A stretch of 64,000 nucleotides of DNA, taken from NCBI GenBank assembly GCA_035079385.1, contig JAVHKY010000026.1, forward strand, positions 3,126,501-3,190,500, written 5' to 3'. Within the stretch, counting starts at the first letter, position 1; every line of letters starts with the position of its first letter. Origin of the DNA: Aspidiotus rigidus. Lineage: Eukaryota; Arthropoda; Insecta; Hemiptera; Diaspididae. The translations under genes and the position numbers were made by a program. This document shows, piece after piece, positions 60,611 to 64,000 of the stretch. The notes under the pieces are model-generated. The model did not search any database and was not told where the DNA came from. It worked only from the letters and a program-made list of their open reading frames with translations.

Positions 60611-63461
60611 CTACTCGTAATCCCTCAGCCATACTTTCAGCGGTATTTGTAAAAAGGCGGTGTTTAGAAAATTCTTAAAATGTTTGCCTATTGCTTGCGA
60701 AGCTGCTGGTTTCATTTCTTCGATGATTTCGTTGGCGTTTTCATTTAAGAAAACATTCATTGCTTCTCCTGCAAAATAAGTTGGAAACCACATTACAAGG
60801 TTAGCTAATAAAGATTTATTTAAGATTCTACTCCATGATTGCAGACTAGGAAATTGTTCTCAACGATTACGTATGGGTAAACAGACCAGTTCATAATAGT
60901 TCATCTACTCGATGTTCGTAGATGAACTCATTTGACTGGAGTTCAACCTACATACGGTGGCGTCACAACAACAGTCACGCGAAGGCGAGAGGTGCGTATT
61001 TTAAAAAAAAAAATAGGCTGTACGTTACCGATGACATTATTTCGATTAATGACGTCTTTGATGCGGAATAGTGGCTTCTGCAATTTGAAACCGATACCAA
61101 GCTTGTCAGTCTTCATGAATTTGACGTTATCTTTCGTTACTTCGATTCCGTACAATTTGGCGAGTGCGGTCACATTCCCTATTGACATTAAGATCCCTCG
61201 ATATTAATTTTTATTTAATAAATATGCCGAGCCCACTTAAAGGCAGCCGGTCGTTACTCATTTGCCTGTACATAGTCTTAATGAGTTGAGAGAAAAAATT
61301 TGGTAGGCCTAATTGGTCCTCTCTCACGACTAATGTGGGTGTCGCCATTTTCTTTTAAATTCACCTGTGTTGATTTAAAATTTAGAAACTGAAAATTCCG
61401 ATGCATAGGCAATCCGTTATACTTACAAAATGCCGCCCAAAATTCGCCTCTGCTTCGTACTGGTAGTAGTAGCACATTTCCATTCACGTCGTAATTGCCA
61501 GTAACTTCAATATAGGGTAAGAATAGGCCGAAATCGACCCTGTATTTATTCAAGTCGCTCCTGAAAGACGGAGAAAATTTTCAATTCATCGAGTTTGAAA
61601 GCTTGGAAAACATTGATTATGATGTGAAGGTGTTATTGTGCTTGTGGAATGAATCCAAGGTCTACAAGTCAGGAGTACTCGAAAATTTAATGTTTTCAAT
61701 GTGACTCTGGAAGTACTCTTTCAACCACGACCCCTCCGGTAAGCAAAAATTGAAGAGAATATGGACATTCTCAAAACTTTTCTCCTGCCCCCCCCCCCCC
61801 CCCTTCAATGAACTTTTGAAATTTTTGATGACTTACAAAATAGAGAAAACGTGAGAAAGTAGATAAATAACATCCAGGCGTCCATGCTGAAAAATTTCCA
61901 TCTCAACTCTCCTCCTAATCATCGCAATTCCTGCTGGAAATTGGCTATCACCCTTCCAATAATAAAACCCATTAAAAATCCCTCCCACTTTGTATCTTAT
62001 CAACCTATCGTTCGGACTTCTGTCCTTGTCAAACTGCTCCAAAATGTACTAGCCTAACATTTTTTCCCTCATCAATGGTGAAGGAAAAACGGTGGCGATG
62101 ACGTAGTTGGGATTCGAGGAAAGGAGGGGTTGAATGCCCTTTTCCTTCAATATTCATTGATAAGTTATGTATTACAAAATTGTTCCGATGAAAAGCAAAG
62201 TGATGAGAGGGGTTTTTGTGAATTTATAGGAAGCCTATACTTATACTGATAAAGTTATAATGACTCCTCCTTTCGCCCCCTCACTCACAAACATGCAGTT
62301 TTTCGTAGTATCATATGATTCATTGTTTAGTGTCTACCCCTTTGTCCCCAGAAGCCTTCAAGAAAATAGACCATAGCGAAGACCAATAATGTTAAACTAG
62401 TTCATCTGCAGGAATGGTACGCTTCTGTGGAGAAATAACGAAGAGCTGATAGACAAAGGTCGTGAAAGAGTTCTGTAAACAGGTCGAGAGCAGGATGTGT
62501 ATTAAAAGTTGAACCAACCATTGTTCTAATATACAAAGGGGAAGGCTCAGTTCGAGAATAGGGCTCAAATTTCGCCTTCAACCGCCGATTTATGTACTGC
62601 AAATGTAAGATAGAGAAGACCATGTCACAAGCTGAAAGTCTTACTTTATTTGTATATTTGCTATCATGCAGGGAGTCAACAAAATCTTCATTCTTTCTCG
62701 ATTAACAGGCCGTTTGAACGGTACAACGATCACCTCAGAGCACTTTGACCACTATTTTTGGCCTTTAATGATCATCAAATTCCCTTATTATTTCCAAATG
62801 ACGCCTGTTCAGCAGTAAAATTGCTCGGCAATCCTATTGAATGGAGGCTTATGTACTGTACGTTTATATATATATATTTTAGAATATGAATGTTGTCCAA
62901 GTCCCAAGGTGACGGTCGATTGATATCCTTCGAGTGCCCAATCAGAAAATAAGTTCCTTGTTGAAAAGTAAAGTAAAATTGGCAGAGACTGGAGTTTCTT
63001 GAAATCTGTGTGCCTCACTGCACTACAATTCGGATTTGAAGTTTTGATCATTGGAGGAAGGGGAGTGCAAAACACTCGTAATTTCAATTGAATCGCAAAT
63101 TTATGTTTTGGGGATTTTTATTTCTACATATTGGTTTGATAACGATCATTTTCCATTTCGTCTCATGTTCGCTATTTATCGAGAAAAATTTCGGTCGACA
63201 AAACTCTCCGACCCAGATTTTACCATCATAAAATTATACGTATCCGTTTGTATCAGCATACGAGTATTTCATCGTTTCTACGCGAATAAATTTGAGAATT
63301 GCCAATAACTTACTTCACTGAAAGAATTGTATAATTTCCTCCTCCGTGAATAGTCATATTACTGAAGATTCCTCGCATTCGTACCGGACCATGGCCATTT
63401 TCCATCTGCATTTTTTGTATTATCAGCGGCTCGATCGATGGCACATTGATTTCAGGTATAC
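60611..63461 (-). CDS. Takeout/juvenile-hormone-binding-protein (JHBP) family protein, 5' end not found
   Basis: Four exons on the minus strand in coding order: 63461-63314, 61560-61427, 61178-61029, 60768-60611 (stop TAG). Each ends in GT and starts after AG, and phases agree throughout. Exon one opens with the family hallmark GIPEINVPSIEPLII followed by NGHGPVRMRGIFSN. Exon two has NKYRVDFGLFLPYIEVTGNY and LLLPVRSRGEFW. The last exon has MNVFLNENANEI and a C-terminal helix ending in NTAFLQIPLKVW. The family forms an extended alpha-wrap with a hydrophobic ligand tunnel and is secreted into haemolymph. The signal peptide and paired N-terminal cysteines are missing here; that exon is probably beyond 64000 or lies unrecognised in 63462-64000. 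The loop before MNVFLNEN is about one residue shorter than usual. The ligand cannot be inferred. Confidence 0.82.
61561..63313. other. Large intron of the takeout/JHBP-like gene
   Basis: It holds a C-run at about 61787-61803, a TA microsatellite at about 62862-62877 and no recognised gene or mobile element. Confidence 0.55.
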
Positions 63462-64000
63462 CTGTGATATAAAGGAACATCCAAACCATGATTAAGTTAG
63501 ATTAAATCGAAAATGAAATACTTATAAATCGGTACTGATATTTGAGTAATGAAAATTTTTAGGCTTCGCGAAGTTTGATCGTCATCTCGTTTATCGTCAT
63601 CGTAATTTAATTACCATTCTCTTTCACTTCTGTTGTCTTCTTCGTGCTCTCGAGGCATGATCTCAGTAGCTAACGTATGTTGTAATGATATATGTTGTAC
63701 TGAATTAAATTATGGAATAGTTTAGTCATCGGTTACGTGAAATTAGACCATAGTACCAACTTCACGCTCTATAACTAGTGCTGCTGCAATTATACGATAT
63801 CGTTTATATTCTATCTATTTATCAATTGTGGCTATTCTGAGGAAAAATTTGTCAACAGTTAGAAGACTAAATTTCAAGAAGTTTTGATTTAAGTACTTGG
63901 ATTTGAAAAATTTTCATACTCCATTTTTTTTATCCTTTGCTAAACTTGGAAAGCTGGGAATTTCATGGAACATAGAGGAAGTTAGTACGAGAGCCGTGAG
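63462..64000. other. Upstream of the JHBP-like exons, no exon recognised
   Basis: The N-terminal exon expected for the family (signal peptide and two cysteines) could not be found here on the minus strand. It may lie beyond the window. Confidence 0.5.

Noticed and set aside
1..64000. Search for tRNA, rRNA, CRISPR arrays and bacterial operons
   Set aside because: No cloverleaf, rRNA block or spaced direct-repeat array was found; the tandem repeats have no unique spacers.

Overview
The window is arthropod nuclear DNA: AT-rich, split genes with GT-AG introns, many transposon remnants and a takeout/JHBP-family gene, a family known from insects and relatives. Frequent TAGGTAGGTAC-type strings and the gene content would fit a sap-sucking hemipteran such as a mealybug or scale insect, but that placement is an inference. 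I see no bacterial genes, tRNA, rRNA or CRISPR.

Two large paralogous genes fill most of the window. They lie head to tail on the + strand and are built like insulin-degrading enzyme (IDE, peptidase family M16). Copy 1 runs from before the window start to 26903. Copy 2 is complete (30511-49771, 24 exons, 3144 coding bases, 1047 codons plus stop). I reconstructed the exons by hand from splice sites, reading phase and alignment to IDE. Most exon lengths are identical between the copies. Copy 2 starts with a clear signal peptide, then a 15-base microexon that copy 1 shares. In both copies the M16 zinc motif HxxEH is gone (NLLET in copy 1, SLFEI in copy 2), so they look like secreted, catalytically dead IDE homologues.

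Their introns are packed with mobile DNA. Intron 2 of copy 1 holds a 9032-bp Ty1/copia element with two 235-bp LTRs that read the same and a GTTTG target duplication, but broken reading frames. Intron 2 of copy 2 holds a frameshifted Penelope-like element (RT plus GIY-YIG nuclease) with inverted ends. Other introns hold a foldback element with 0.7-kb arms, hAT-type MITEs with 8-bp target duplications, LINE remnants, a 45-bp minisatellite and palindromic hairpin elements.

Downstream are a small three-exon gene for an unrecognised secreted protein made of two divergent repeats (51859-53730, +) and, at the far end, the 3' four exons of a takeout/JHBP-like gene (60611-63461, -) whose first exon was not found. 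The stretch 53731-60610 holds no gene I can name, only a hairpin element and weak exon-like ORFs. Secretion is predicted for copy 2 and the small gene, and is the family norm for takeout/JHBP; any joint role in hormone binding or in saliva is speculation.
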